A DNA stretch of 44,466 nucleotides from Actinoplanes flavus (GTDB taxonomy: Bacteria > Actinomycetota > Actinomycetes > Mycobacteriales > Micromonosporaceae), in the NCBI RefSeq assembly GCF_017592555.1, contig NZ_JAGFNS010000049.1, forward strand, positions 1 to 44,466, given 5' to 3'. The notes beneath the pieces are model-generated. The model made no database searches. It was not told where the DNA came from and saw only the letters and a list, made by a program, of their open reading frames with translations. The position numbers and the translations under genes are program-made. Below are positions 31,774 to 38,816 of this stretch, in pieces. Numbering within the stretch: the first letter of the stretch is position 1; each line of letters starts with the position of its first letter.

Positions 31774-32514
31774 TTACGCCGTCAGCCGCGCCTGGTGCAG
31801 GATTGCGGCTAGCTCGATCGGTCGGCTGAGCATCGGCCAATGCCAGGTCGGCAGTTCCTCGTAGCGCCACCCGTCGCCGGCCATGTGGCGGCACAGCGGC
31901 AGTGTCGCGGCCATCCCCTGCGCCTGCGCGGCGGTGAAGCTCGACAGCACGCCGAGTCTGGGCAGCTTCTCCCACGCCCCGGTCAGCCGGACCGGGGCGG
32001 TGGCGGTCGCCCACGGCTGGTCGACCGACCGCGCCCGCAGCAGCTCGACGATCGAGTCATCCACGTCGGGCACGCCGGCGGCCAAGTCGGCCCAGGGCGG
32101 CGGCGGCAGCCGCCATCCGTCACCGTGGTCGGCCACCAATGCCGCGTTGCGTTCGCGCTCGTCCGGCGGGGTGAACTCGACCTGGGCCACCCCGTCGGGC
32201 AGCGGGCCGGTGTCGACATAGATCAGCTGGGCGACGCGGTCGGTGACGCGGTCGGCGGCCGCGGTGACGACGATACCGGCGTAGCTGTGCCCGACGAGGA
32301 CCACGTCGTGGAGGTCCTCGTAGCGCAGGAGGTTGACCACGTCGCTGACGTGGACATCGAGGTCGGTGTCGGGACGGGCCAGGTGAGCGCGCTCCCCGAG
32401 GCCGGTCAGGCTGATCGGGTACACGTCGTGGCCGCGCCGGCGTAGTTCAGCGGCCGTCGAATGCCAGGCCCAGGCGCCGAGCCAGAACCCGGGGACCAGT
32501 ACGAATGTCGTCAT
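31774..32514 (-). CDS. Alpha/beta hydrolase
   Basis: ATG 32514 begins MTTFVLVPGFWLGAWAW, the classical first strand plus oxyanion loop; the open frame upstream belongs to the divergent regulator's region. Ser77 lies in a canonical elbow, VVLVGHSYAG. Late His is in LPTWHWPMLSRP, the motif of esterase/hydroxynitrile-lyase-like alpha/beta hydrolases where His is catalytic. The 246-residue protein is cytoplasmic. It resembles a broad actinobacterial group of carboxylesterases. It is divergent from a WYL-domain regulator whose start is 56 bases away, which likely controls it. A strong terminator follows. Confidence 0.9.
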   Translation of the reverse strand: MTTFVLVPGFWLGAWAWHSTAAELRRRGHDVYPISLTGLGERAHLARPDTDLDVHVSDVVNLLRYEDLHDVVLVGHSYAGIVVTAAADRVTDRVAQLIYVDTGPLPDGVAQVEFTPPDERERNAALVADHGDGWRLPPPPWADLAAGVPDVDDSIVELLRARSVDQPWATATAPVRLTGAWEKLPRLGVLSSFTAAQAQGMAATLPLCRHMAGDGWRYEELPTWHWPMLSRPIELAAILHQARLTA

Positions 32515-32569
32515 GCACGGCACGCTACGGTCAATACCGGACAGCTTCCGCCCGAATGAGGAGAACTTT

Positions 32570-33532
32570 TTGGCCAGGCCGACAGCGCGGGTACTGGCCC
32601 TGCTGGAGATCCTCCAGTCGGGCGGCGCATTCAACGTCGCCGACCTGGCCCGCCGGCTCGGCGTCGACGAGCGCACCGTCCGCCGCTACGCGACCCACCT
32701 CCTCGACCTGGGGATCCCGGTCGAGGCGCGCCGCGGCCGCTACGGCGGATACCGGCTCGCGCCCGGATACAAGTTGCCGCCTCTCATGCTCACCGACGAG
32801 GAGGCGGTCGCCATCGTCCTCGGCCTTGCCGCCGGGCGCCGCGCGGGACTCGTCACAGCCGACCACGCGGCCACCGAGAGCGCCACCGCCAAGCTGCGCC
32901 GGGTATTACCAGCCGCCCTTGCCCGCCGCATCGACGCCCTACTGGCCACCATGGACGTCACCGGACCGGTCCGGCAACAAGCCCCACCCGGCATCGAGGT
33001 GCTGCTGGTGCTCGCCGAAGCGGCCCGCCACCGACACCCGGTACAGCTGGCTTACACCACCTGGCATGGTCGCTCCAGCGAGCGCGGCCTCGACCCGTAC
33101 GGGCTGGTCTTCCACAACGGCCGCTGGTACGTCACCGGTCGCGACCACGCCAGCGGATCCGCGCGGACCTTCCGACTCGACCGCATCGGCGCCATCCGCG
33201 CCACCGACGGTACGTTCGAGGTGCCGGCCGGGTTCGATCCCACCGGACACGTCCTTGCCGGCCTGGCCTCGGTGCCCTACGCCCACGACGTCTCGGTCCT
33301 GCTGCACACCAGCCTCGCCCAGGCACGGCGGCGGATCCCTCCCTCGGTCGGCACACTCACCGAGGTCGCCAACGGAGTGCGGCTGACCGCCCGAGCCGAA
33401 CACCTCGACGGCGCCGCCCAGATGCTGGCCGGGCTCGGCTGGCCCTTCACCATCGAACGGCCCGCCGAACTCAAAGCCGAGGTGCGCGCCCTAGCCTCTC
33501 GCCTACTCACCCACGCAGACGCAGGCGAGTAG
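32570..33532 (+). CDS. HTH/WYL-domain transcriptional regulator
   Basis: TTG 32570 is chosen because GAGGAG ends six bases upstream; the frame from 32513 overlaps the divergent hydrolase start. The 320-residue protein opens with an HTH_11 winged helix (ARVLALLEILQSGGAFNVAD, RRLGVDERTVRRYATHL, then a GGYRL wing). The WYL domain follows with GLDPYGLVFHNGRWYVTGRD and RTFRLDRIGAIRAT, and a WCX-type C-terminal region. WYL proteins sense ligands, often nucleic acids, and regulate DNA-damage, defence or metabolic genes. Its divergent partner, an alpha/beta hydrolase, is the probable target. The WYL signature here is an Arg-Trp-Tyr-Val variant. Confidence 0.92.
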   Translation: MARPTARVLALLEILQSGGAFNVADLARRLGVDERTVRRYATHLLDLGIPVEARRGRYGGYRLAPGYKLPPLMLTDEEAVAIVLGLAAGRRAGLVTADHAATESATAKLRRVLPAALARRIDALLATMDVTGPVRQQAPPGIEVLLVLAEAARHRHPVQLAYTTWHGRSSERGLDPYGLVFHNGRWYVTGRDHASGSARTFRLDRIGAIRATDGTFEVPAGFDPTGHVLAGLASVPYAHDVSVLLHTSLAQARRRIPPSVGTLTEVANGVRLTARAEHLDGAAQMLAGLGWPFTIERPAELKAEVRALASRLLTHADAGE

Positions 33533-33576
33533 GCGGCCACAGCGGCCCGTCGACGTCGGTAAGCCGGGCAGTTTGA

Positions 33577-33951
33577 AACATCCGCTCTTGCCGCCGATCG
33601 GGCACTCGGCGCGTCGTTCAAGCTGGTCCGGACGCTCGTCCTTATCCACGGGCAAGGCGCGTAAGCGGGCCGCCGTTCCCCCGGCATTCGCCGGAAGAGG
33701 TCTACCGGCTGCTCGACGCAGACGCTGAGGCCGCAGAGTCCGACCTCCCATGGCAGCTCCAGTCGATGAGGTGGGACCCGATCAACGACAACGTGACGAG
33801 CTACTCATATCTGGACGGCGACGAGTTGGTCATCGTCTTCGGATTCTGGCGCGAAACGCACCCCTTCCCCGACGACCTGGGCAAGGTCTTCGTGGCGAAG
33901 ATCCCGCCGGACGAGTTCGCCGACGTGGTCGACGGGGCAGCCAATTTCTGA
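33577..33951 (+). pseudogene. Remnant of an unknown conserved gene without a good start
   Basis: The frame is open from 33577 and becomes protein-like from about 33682: RHSPEEVYRLLDADAEAAES, DLPWQLQSMRWDPINDNVTS, YSYLDGDELVIVFGFWRETH, ending KIPPDEFADVVDGAANF at 33951. No ATG, GTG or TTG start exists upstream in frame, so the only usable start is ATG 33766, which would cut the first conserved helix. The intact family protein is likely about 95-110 residues. I recall similar actinobacterial proteins of unknown function, often near immunity genes. It is probably a 5'-truncated gene; a short functional form from 33766 cannot be excluded. Confidence 0.45.
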
Positions 33952-34128
33952 ATGCCGACCTCCAGCGGTAGGGCGTAACGACGTGACCGGCAGGAACATC
34001 CGGATCTGTCGCTGTCCGCGCTTCGGCTGGCCTCCACGTTGAAACCGACCTTCGGCGCTGCCGATGGTCGCCTCGCCGGGGTATGCGGCATGGTCGTACT
34101 CTCAGGAGCCCGATCGTAGGAGGCATGA

Positions 34129-34332
34129 ATGGGATTGTCAGGCCGGGCCTGCCCTGACTGTGGTCGCAGTGTCCGCGAGCCGTTCGAGAAGACGGTCACT
34201 GGGCGCGAGGTGTGCCCGGACTGCGCGAACGCCCTGTTCATGGGCTCGGCGACAGGTGTGATCACGGGAGATGCCGGGTCCGGCTACGGGGTCTGGGCGA
34301 TGCTCATGCGCAAGATTCGGCGCTCCGGCTGA
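34129..34332 (+). CDS. Small zinc-ribbon protein
   Basis: ATG 34129 is chosen over ATG 34125 because TAGGAGG lies 5 bases upstream. The 67-residue product has two Cys pairs, Cys8-x2-Cys11 (ACPDCGRSV) and Cys29-x2-Cys32 (VCPDCANALF), forming a likely zinc ribbon, followed by a Gly-rich stretch and a short hydrophobic helix (GYGVWAMLMRKIRR). It could bind nucleic acid or another protein. I see no partner gene on either side, and the region is decayed. Confidence 0.6.
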   Translation: MGLSGRACPDCGRSVREPFEKTVTGREVCPDCANALFMGSATGVITGDAGSGYGVWAMLMRKIRRSG

Positions 34333-34522
34333 GCGGGACGGGATTTCTGGCGGCACAGCGACAACGTGATCGCGAGATAAGTAGCCGATGAGGGTCCGCG
34401 CGAAGACCGAGCTGGCTTTCCCGCGCGCGCGGAGGTATGGCGTGCTCACCGGCGCAGCGGAGTCATACGATAGCGCTGGGGAATTCCAGATTTGATTTCG
34501 TTCGCTCGATGAGGTCATCGCC

Positions 34523-34747
34523 GTGGCAAATATAGAGTTTGGAAAACATGGGCGGATATTGGAGGGATTCTACGAGAATTACTTCGTGCAGCTGCGCAAC
34601 GATCTGGATGGCACCGGAGGATTTCTCATCCTCATCGTAGATGAGCTATCCGCACCCACGGACGGTGGTGATTACTGGGTCGAGGATATGTCGGCGCTGG
34701 AATCGTTCATAGAATCTTCTAAGTGGCAGATCGAGTGGGGCGAGTAA
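34523..34747 (+). CDS. Small acidic hypothetical protein, immunity-like
   Basis: GTG 34523 follows a weak GAGG site. The 74-residue product (MANIEFGKHGRILEGFYENY, FVQLRNDLDGTGGFLILIVD, then DYWVEDMSALESFIESSKWQ) has two strands and a C-terminal helix and is acidic. Its AT-rich codon use (ATA, GAA, AAT) differs sharply from the neighbours, so it was probably acquired recently. Size, charge and setting fit a small immunity protein, but no family is recognised and no toxin is adjacent. It could also be a fragment of a larger gene. Confidence 0.5.
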   Translation: MANIEFGKHGRILEGFYENYFVQLRNDLDGTGGFLILIVDELSAPTDGGDYWVEDMSALESFIESSKWQIEWGE

Positions 34748-34927
34748 TGGCCCTTGGGGTGCATCCACATCCGACACGCTCACGTGCCGCTGTCCGGGCG
34801 GCGCGTCCGCTTCTCGTAACGGCGGCCGAATTGGCGGATGTGCCGCATCTGCAAGGCATCCATGCGCGAACACACCCGTGATGTCCAGCCGGGTGCCGAG
34901 GGCCGGCTGTCGGCATCGTAGGCCGAC

Positions 34928-35458
34928 ATGCGGCGGGCCGGTCGGGGAACGCCTGCTGTTAGTCCGCGGCACGTGCGCCTTCCAACGATCGTTGCCGCTG
35001 CGCTGCTCATGTCGGTGAGCCTCGCCGGTTGTGGGCTCTTTCAGAGCGAGGAGGACGAGGAGATCGAACGCCTGCTCGACGAGAGCGCGGAGATCACGGT
35101 CTTCGTCCGTAGTGACATCACGCCGCAGCAGAAGACTGACATCGAGGCGCGTCTGCGCGCGGTCCCCGGCATGACCGACGTTGCCTTTGAGGACCACGAA
35201 GCGGCCTATGCGAGGATGAAAAAGCTATTCGCCGATGAGCCGGAGGAGACGCCCGACATCGAACCCACCGACCTACCGGAAAGCTTCCTCGTGAAGATGA
35301 AGGACCAGGCCGCGGTGCGTAACGTCCGGGATTCCCCGATCCACGGTGCGCTGAATGCCCTGCCCGGGGTCTCTGAACTGGTCATCCGTTGCACCACGGT
35401 GGACGAGTGCAAGGAGAACATGCGCCGTAGGGACTCACCTACTCCTTCGGTGTCGTAA
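34928..35458 (+). CDS. Lipoprotein with FtsX-like extracellular domain
   Basis: ATG 34928 gives 176 residues: a basic start, a hydrophobic helix (IVAAALLMSVSLAGC) and lipobox LAGC with Cys35. The mature part matches the FtsX ectodomain fold: EITVFVRSDITPQQKTDIEA, LRAVPGMTDVAFEDHEAAYA, RMKKLFADEP, then LPESFLVKMKDQAAV and LPGVSELVIR. In FtsX this domain binds peptidoglycan hydrolase activators and is part of a four-helix permease. Here it is a free lipoprotein with no permease helices and no ftsE next to it. It may be a decoy or partner of cell-wall hydrolases. Such orphan FtsX-ectodomain proteins occur in actinomycetes. Confidence 0.75.
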   Translation: MRRAGRGTPAVSPRHVRLPTIVAAALLMSVSLAGCGLFQSEEDEEIERLLDESAEITVFVRSDITPQQKTDIEARLRAVPGMTDVAFEDHEAAYARMKKLFADEPEETPDIEPTDLPESFLVKMKDQAAVRNVRDSPIHGALNALPGVSELVIRCTTVDECKENMRRRDSPTPSVS

Positions 35459-35539
35459 GCACGGCCAGCAGATCAGCACCCGAAGAGCGGAATGCGATCA
35501 AGCTCGGATGCGCGCCGCGTTCCACGCACGCCAGCTGGA

Positions 35540-35966
35540 TTAGCCGATGTGCAGCACGAGCATCTCGTCGTCGGAAAGCCTCGCGATGCTGTCACGCAGC
35601 AACGACAGCGTCTCTTCCATCGTGTGGCGGGCTTCTTCGTCGTCGAGTGCCAACTCGATCGGGCCGTCGAGCAGATCAGCGGGTTCGTAGGCGGTCGGGT
35701 CGAGGCGGCGGAGGAAGGCCTTGGCGTCGCTGGTGATCAACGAGGTGTGGTCATGATCCGCGTTGGTGGCCTCGGATATTTCATGCAGACCTGGGCCCCT
35801 CGCCACGGTGGCGTCGGCGAGCAGGCAGGTGGGTGGTCCGGTCCGGCTCGGCGAGTTCTTTTCGGGGTTCGGGACGGACGACCTCCAGCACCTCCTCCGA
35901 GAGCGGTTCGTCGAGGTGGGGCCGGCAGTCGTGCGGAACGAAAAGTCCGCGGGGACCGAGCGGCAT
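35540..35966 (-). pseudogene. Frameshifted conserved hypothetical gene
   Basis: The 5' part (ATG 35966) reads MPLGPRGLFVPHDCRPHLDE, then EEVLEVVRPEPRKELAEPDR and loses sense after TTHL. The 3' part, in another frame, reads CLLADATVARGPGLHEISEA, then TNADHDHTSLITSDAKAFLR and ends DDEMLVLHIG at 35540. The two join if one base is lost or gained between about 35820 and 35848. The joined product of about 140 residues looks like a soluble conserved protein; I do not recognise a named family. A sequencing error in a GC-rich run is possible. If real, the gene is inactive. Confidence 0.55.
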
Positions 35967-36021
35967 CTCGTCGCGCTGGTGGAAACGCCGCTACTTGATC
36001 AACAGCGGTAGAGTGCCCGCC

Positions 36022-36639
36022 ATGCGCGCGCTCGCCGACCTGATCGACACCGAGGATTCCGCCTGGCCGGAGGTCCTGAACGCCGTCGCGGGCGCGCCCT
36101 GCCCGGTGACGGTTCTCCCCGCCGACCAGGGCCGGGCGGACGCGGAGCTGGAGCGGCTGCAGGTGACGACCCGGTCGTGGCTGGGCGCGGTCGTGCACCG
36201 TACCGGTGGGCTGGTGATCGACCACGGCTGGTTGCGCGTCTTCGGTTCCGGCAGCGCCGGCGACCGGCTGGCGTCGCTCGGCGAGATGAACCCCACCGAC
36301 GGCCCGCTGCTGGTCGGCGTGGACGTGCTGGGCGGCCGGTTCGCGTGGGGCGCCGACGGCGGAACGCCGTCGATCCGCTATTTCGCGCCGGACAGCCTGC
36401 GCTGGGAGGACCTGGAGATCGGGTACGGGCACTGGCTGGCCGCGATGCTCGGCGGCGCGACGGCGCAGTTCTACGCGGACCTGCGCTGGGACGGCTGGGC
36501 CGAGGAGGTCGCCGCGTGTGGCCTGGACCAGGCGATCTCGCTGTTCCCGCCACCGTGGACCGTCGAGGGCAAGGACCGGAACGCGGTCTCCCGCCGGCCG
36601 GTCCCGATGGCCGAGGCCCTCTCCCTCCAGGATCTCTGA
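36022..36639 (+). CDS. DUF2625 family protein
   Basis: ATG 36022 gives 205 residues with the full DUF2625 pattern: AWPEVLNAV near the start, VTVLPADQGRADAELERLQV, TTRSWLGAVVHRTGGLVIDH, GWLRVFGSG, VDVLGGRFAWG, RYFAPDSLRWEDLEIGY, QFYADLRWDGWAEEV and FPPPWTVEGKDRN. The order and length are complete. DUF2625 proteins are cytoplasmic and widespread in bacteria, often near immunity or toxin genes; the biochemical role is unknown. The next gene starts within its stop codon (TGATG), so the two are co-translated. Confidence 0.85.
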   Translation: MRALADLIDTEDSAWPEVLNAVAGAPCPVTVLPADQGRADAELERLQVTTRSWLGAVVHRTGGLVIDHGWLRVFGSGSAGDRLASLGEMNPTDGPLLVGVDVLGGRFAWGADGGTPSIRYFAPDSLRWEDLEIGYGHWLAAMLGGATAQFYADLRWDGWAEEVAACGLDQAISLFPPPWTVEGKDRNAVSRRPVPMAEALSLQDL

Positions 36640-37190
36640 TGCGCCGCGTCTGGCTGGTTCTCGCCGCGCTCGTCGCCACGACCGGCCTGGCACTCGGTGC
36701 CGCGGTCTGGTTCGGTGTCCCCCTGGACGGCGGCCCGCTACGGCAGATCCCGCTCGGTCAGCCGGTCAGCGTGACCTTGCCGGAACGCGGCGCGATGTTC
36801 TGGGTGACGACCGAGGGCGGCCACGTCAGTTGCGATGTCGTGGGCGCCCAGCCGGAGCGGGGCCTGTCCATGCTGGGGCTTCCCGATCAGAGCCTTTCGG
36901 TACGGGCGGACGGCCGGACCTGGCACGCCGCCATGCTGCTGACCGCTTCCCCGCCCGGCGACTACCTGCTCACCTGCACCTCGAACGAGACGGCTCTGGC
37001 CGCCGCCGAGGCCCCACTGGTTCGCGACCTCTCGACCAGGGCCGTCGCGCTGCTGGCAGCGGCGGTGCTGACCGTCGCCGGCCTGGCGGCAGCCGCGATC
37101 GTGGCCCTGCGCCGCGGCGTGTCCGGCCGCGGCTGGCCGTCAGCGCTGCCCGAAGCGGCCCGCGACAGCTCTCCCGACCAGCCGCGTTGA
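36639..37190 (+). CDS. Two-helix membrane protein with extracytoplasmic beta domain
   Basis: ATG 36639 shares a base with the DUF2625 stop codon. The 183-residue protein has membrane helices at about 4-26 (VWLVLAALVATTGLALGAAV) and 133-157 (AVALLAAAVLTVAGLAAAAI). Between them is a beta-rich outer domain (QPVSVTLPERGAMFWVTTEG, GHVSCDVVGAQPE, PPGDYLLTCTSNE) with two Cys that could form a disulfide. A charged cytoplasmic tail ends the protein. I know similar architectures in actinomycete proteins of unknown function. Coupling to DUF2625 suggests a shared process, but no clear role. Confidence 0.65.
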   Translation: MRRVWLVLAALVATTGLALGAAVWFGVPLDGGPLRQIPLGQPVSVTLPERGAMFWVTTEGGHVSCDVVGAQPERGLSMLGLPDQSLSVRADGRTWHAAMLLTASPPGDYLLTCTSNETALAAAEAPLVRDLSTRAVALLAAAVLTVAGLAAAAIVALRRGVSGRGWPSALPEAARDSSPDQPR

Positions 37191-37307
37191 TCAGCGGCCG
37201 GTGGGGCCGTCGACGAGTTCGCGCGGGACGCCGGCGTGCCGGACGGTTTCACCGGTCATGAGGGCGATCACCCGGCGGAGCGCACGGGGCCCGTCGTTCA
37301 CCGGAGG

Positions 37308-37604
37308 TCACGCTGGTGAGCGCGCCGAAGGGCACCGCAGCCGCACGGTGCGTGGCGTGTTGTCCTCGGGCTTGAGCGGCTCCGTGAACTCGGCGAAGGC
37401 GACCCGTGTCGCGGTGCTCCGGTCGACGACGGACACCTGGAGCAGGTGCTCGTCGACGAACTCGTTCAGGCCCTCGCCGATCTCGACGTTGGCGAGGACG
37501 TAGAACGGCTTGGCCGGATCGCGTACCGAGATGGTGAAATCGGTATTCTTGCGGGCCGGGTAGAGCGAGTTGATCGGGGCGTCGAAGGCGTGGGGAGCGG
37601 CCAT
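37308..37604 (-). CDS. Hypothetical protein
   Basis: ATG 37604 follows GAGGAG at 7 bases and opens MAAPHAFDAPINSLYPARKN. The 98-residue protein is strand-rich (TDFTISVRDPAKPFYVLANV, EIGEGLNEFVDEHLLQVSVV, DRSTATRVAFAEFTEPL). It has no signal peptide or known motif. The C-terminus (RTVRLRCPSARSPA) is less well-formed, so a late frameshift is possible. It is divergent from the sigma factor of the TPR-CHAT module, with 164 bases between starts. It could belong to that module's regulation, but this is only a position argument. Confidence 0.55.
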   Translation of the reverse strand: MAAPHAFDAPINSLYPARKNTDFTISVRDPAKPFYVLANVEIGEGLNEFVDEHLLQVSVVDRSTATRVAFAEFTEPLKPEDNTPRTVRLRCPSARSPA

Positions 37605-37768
37605 GGTGCTTCTCCTCGTCCGGAGACTGTGGTCGACCGGCAGACCACACCCGGCGGCGCTCACCGGGCTCTTGATCGGCGTGTCGCCCCTCGCGTGTCG
37701 GTTGGGCGACAGACCCTGGTGCGGGCCCCTCGGGGCCGGTTACGCAGAGGCGACCGAAGGAGACCCCG

Positions 37769-38350
37769 ATGGAGCCGAACGAGACGGCCGCGCTGGTGCA
37801 GCGGGCGGCCGCCGGTGACAGTCGCGCCTGGGAGGAGCTGGTCAGGGCGTACGCGGGGCTGGTCTGGTCGGTCGCGCGGGCGCACCGGCTCGGTTCCGCC
37901 GACGCCGAGGACGTGGCGCAGACGACGTGGGAGCGGTTCGCCCGGTCGCTGGACGCGATCAAGGAGCCGGAGCACGCGGGCGCCTGGCTGGCGACGACGG
38001 CGCGGCGGGAGTCGCTGCGGGTGCTGACCGCCCGCAACCGGGTGACGCCGACCGGGGATCTGGCGTGGACCGGGGCGTCGCCGGCGGCCGAGGACGTGGT
38101 GGTCGCCGGCGACGAGGAGGTGCGCCGGGCGGAGCTGGCCGGCCGGGTGTGGCGGGCGCTGGACCGGCTCGGTGACGCCTGCCAGCAATTGTTGCGGGTG
38201 CTGATGGCCGAGCCGCCTCCCTCGTACGCGGAGGCCGCCGCCGCCCTGGACATGCCGATCGGGTCGCTGGGCCCGACCCGTCACCGCTGTCTGGAGAAAC
38301 TTCGCCGGCTCGTGGATGTATCAGAGGCGCGGGGGCGTGCTCATGAGTGA
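37769..38350 (+). CDS. ECF-type sigma factor of a TPR-CHAT/subtilase module
   Basis: ATG 37769 gives 193 residues. Region 2 is ETAALVQRAAAGDSRAWEEL, with LVWSVARAHRLGSADAEDVA and TTWERFARSLDAIKEPEHAG. Region 4 is LGDACQQLLRVLMAEPPPSY with AEAAAALDMPIGSLGPTRHR, a helix-turn-helix. The size matches ECF factors of the group often found next to S8 peptidase and CHAT genes. The downstream gene starts 8 bases before this gene ends, so the two are made together. No zinc anti-sigma motif is present nearby, unlike the ECF operon at 4276; the overlapping 150-residue protein is therefore the best candidate for its inhibitor. It probably drives the module's own promoter. Confidence 0.88.
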   Translation: MEPNETAALVQRAAAGDSRAWEELVRAYAGLVWSVARAHRLGSADAEDVAQTTWERFARSLDAIKEPEHAGAWLATTARRESLRVLTARNRVTPTGDLAWTGASPAAEDVVVAGDEEVRRAELAGRVWRALDRLGDACQQLLRVLMAEPPPSYAEAAAALDMPIGSLGPTRHRCLEKLRRLVDVSEARGRAHE

Positions 38351-38795
38351 CATGGAACTCGACACCGTGCTACGGGGGCTGATCGCCCGGGCGGATCCGA
38401 TGCCCGAAGCGGTGGAGCGGTACGCGCTCGCGGCGTTCGCGTTCCGTACGGCCGACGAGGACTTCGCCGATCTGGAGTGGGACTCGTTGATCGACGCCGA
38501 GACGCTGACCCGGGGACCGGACGACACCAGGATGCTGGTGTTCGGTCCGGCCGGCCCGGACGGCGTTCGCATCCATCTGGGGGTGACCCGCACCGCGGGC
38601 GGGTTCGAACTGGACGGGTCGGTCGAGCCGGCCGGTCACACCGAGGCCGAACTGCTCCACCATGGGGGCACCGTACGCCGGCCGATCGACAGCGCGGGCA
38701 GGTTCGATGTGGACCTGCCCGCGGTGAGGTCGTTCCGGGTACGGCTGCGGGGCGCCGCCACACCGGTCGTCACCGGATGGGTGGCGATCGGCTGA
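38343..38795 (+). CDS. Sigma-linked partner protein (candidate regulator or protease substrate)
   Basis: ATG 38343 overlaps the sigma gene stop by 8 bases. The 150-residue product has an N-terminal helical part (MELDTVLRGLIARADPMPEA, ERYALAAFAFRTADEDFADL) and a C-terminal beta-sandwich (residues about 60-150: MLVFGPAGPDGVRIHLGVTR, GGFELDGSVEPAGHTEAELL, RPIDSAGRFDVDLPAVRSFR). The sandwich resembles carboxypeptidase-regulatory-like domains. From memory, genes of this shape regularly sit between an ECF sigma gene and an S8 peptidase in actinomycetes. It has no membrane helix or zinc motif. By position it could bind the sigma factor. Its acidic linker near residue 45-60 would be a plausible cleavage region, but there is no direct evidence. 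Confidence 0.65.
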   Translation: MSDMELDTVLRGLIARADPMPEAVERYALAAFAFRTADEDFADLEWDSLIDAETLTRGPDDTRMLVFGPAGPDGVRIHLGVTRTAGGFELDGSVEPAGHTEAELLHHGGTVRRPIDSAGRFDVDLPAVRSFRVRLRGAATPVVTGWVAIG

Positions 38796-38816
38796 CGCCG
38801 AGAGAGCGAGAGAACA

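Noticed and set aside
33533..33751. Minus-strand 82-codon frame
   Set aside because: There is no recognisable domain, and it ends in reversed regulator sequence; it is probably non-coding.
37191..37300. Minus-strand 36-codon frame ending RELVDGPTGR
   Set aside because: It looks a little protein-like and might be the tail of a lost gene, but it is too short and no family is recognised.
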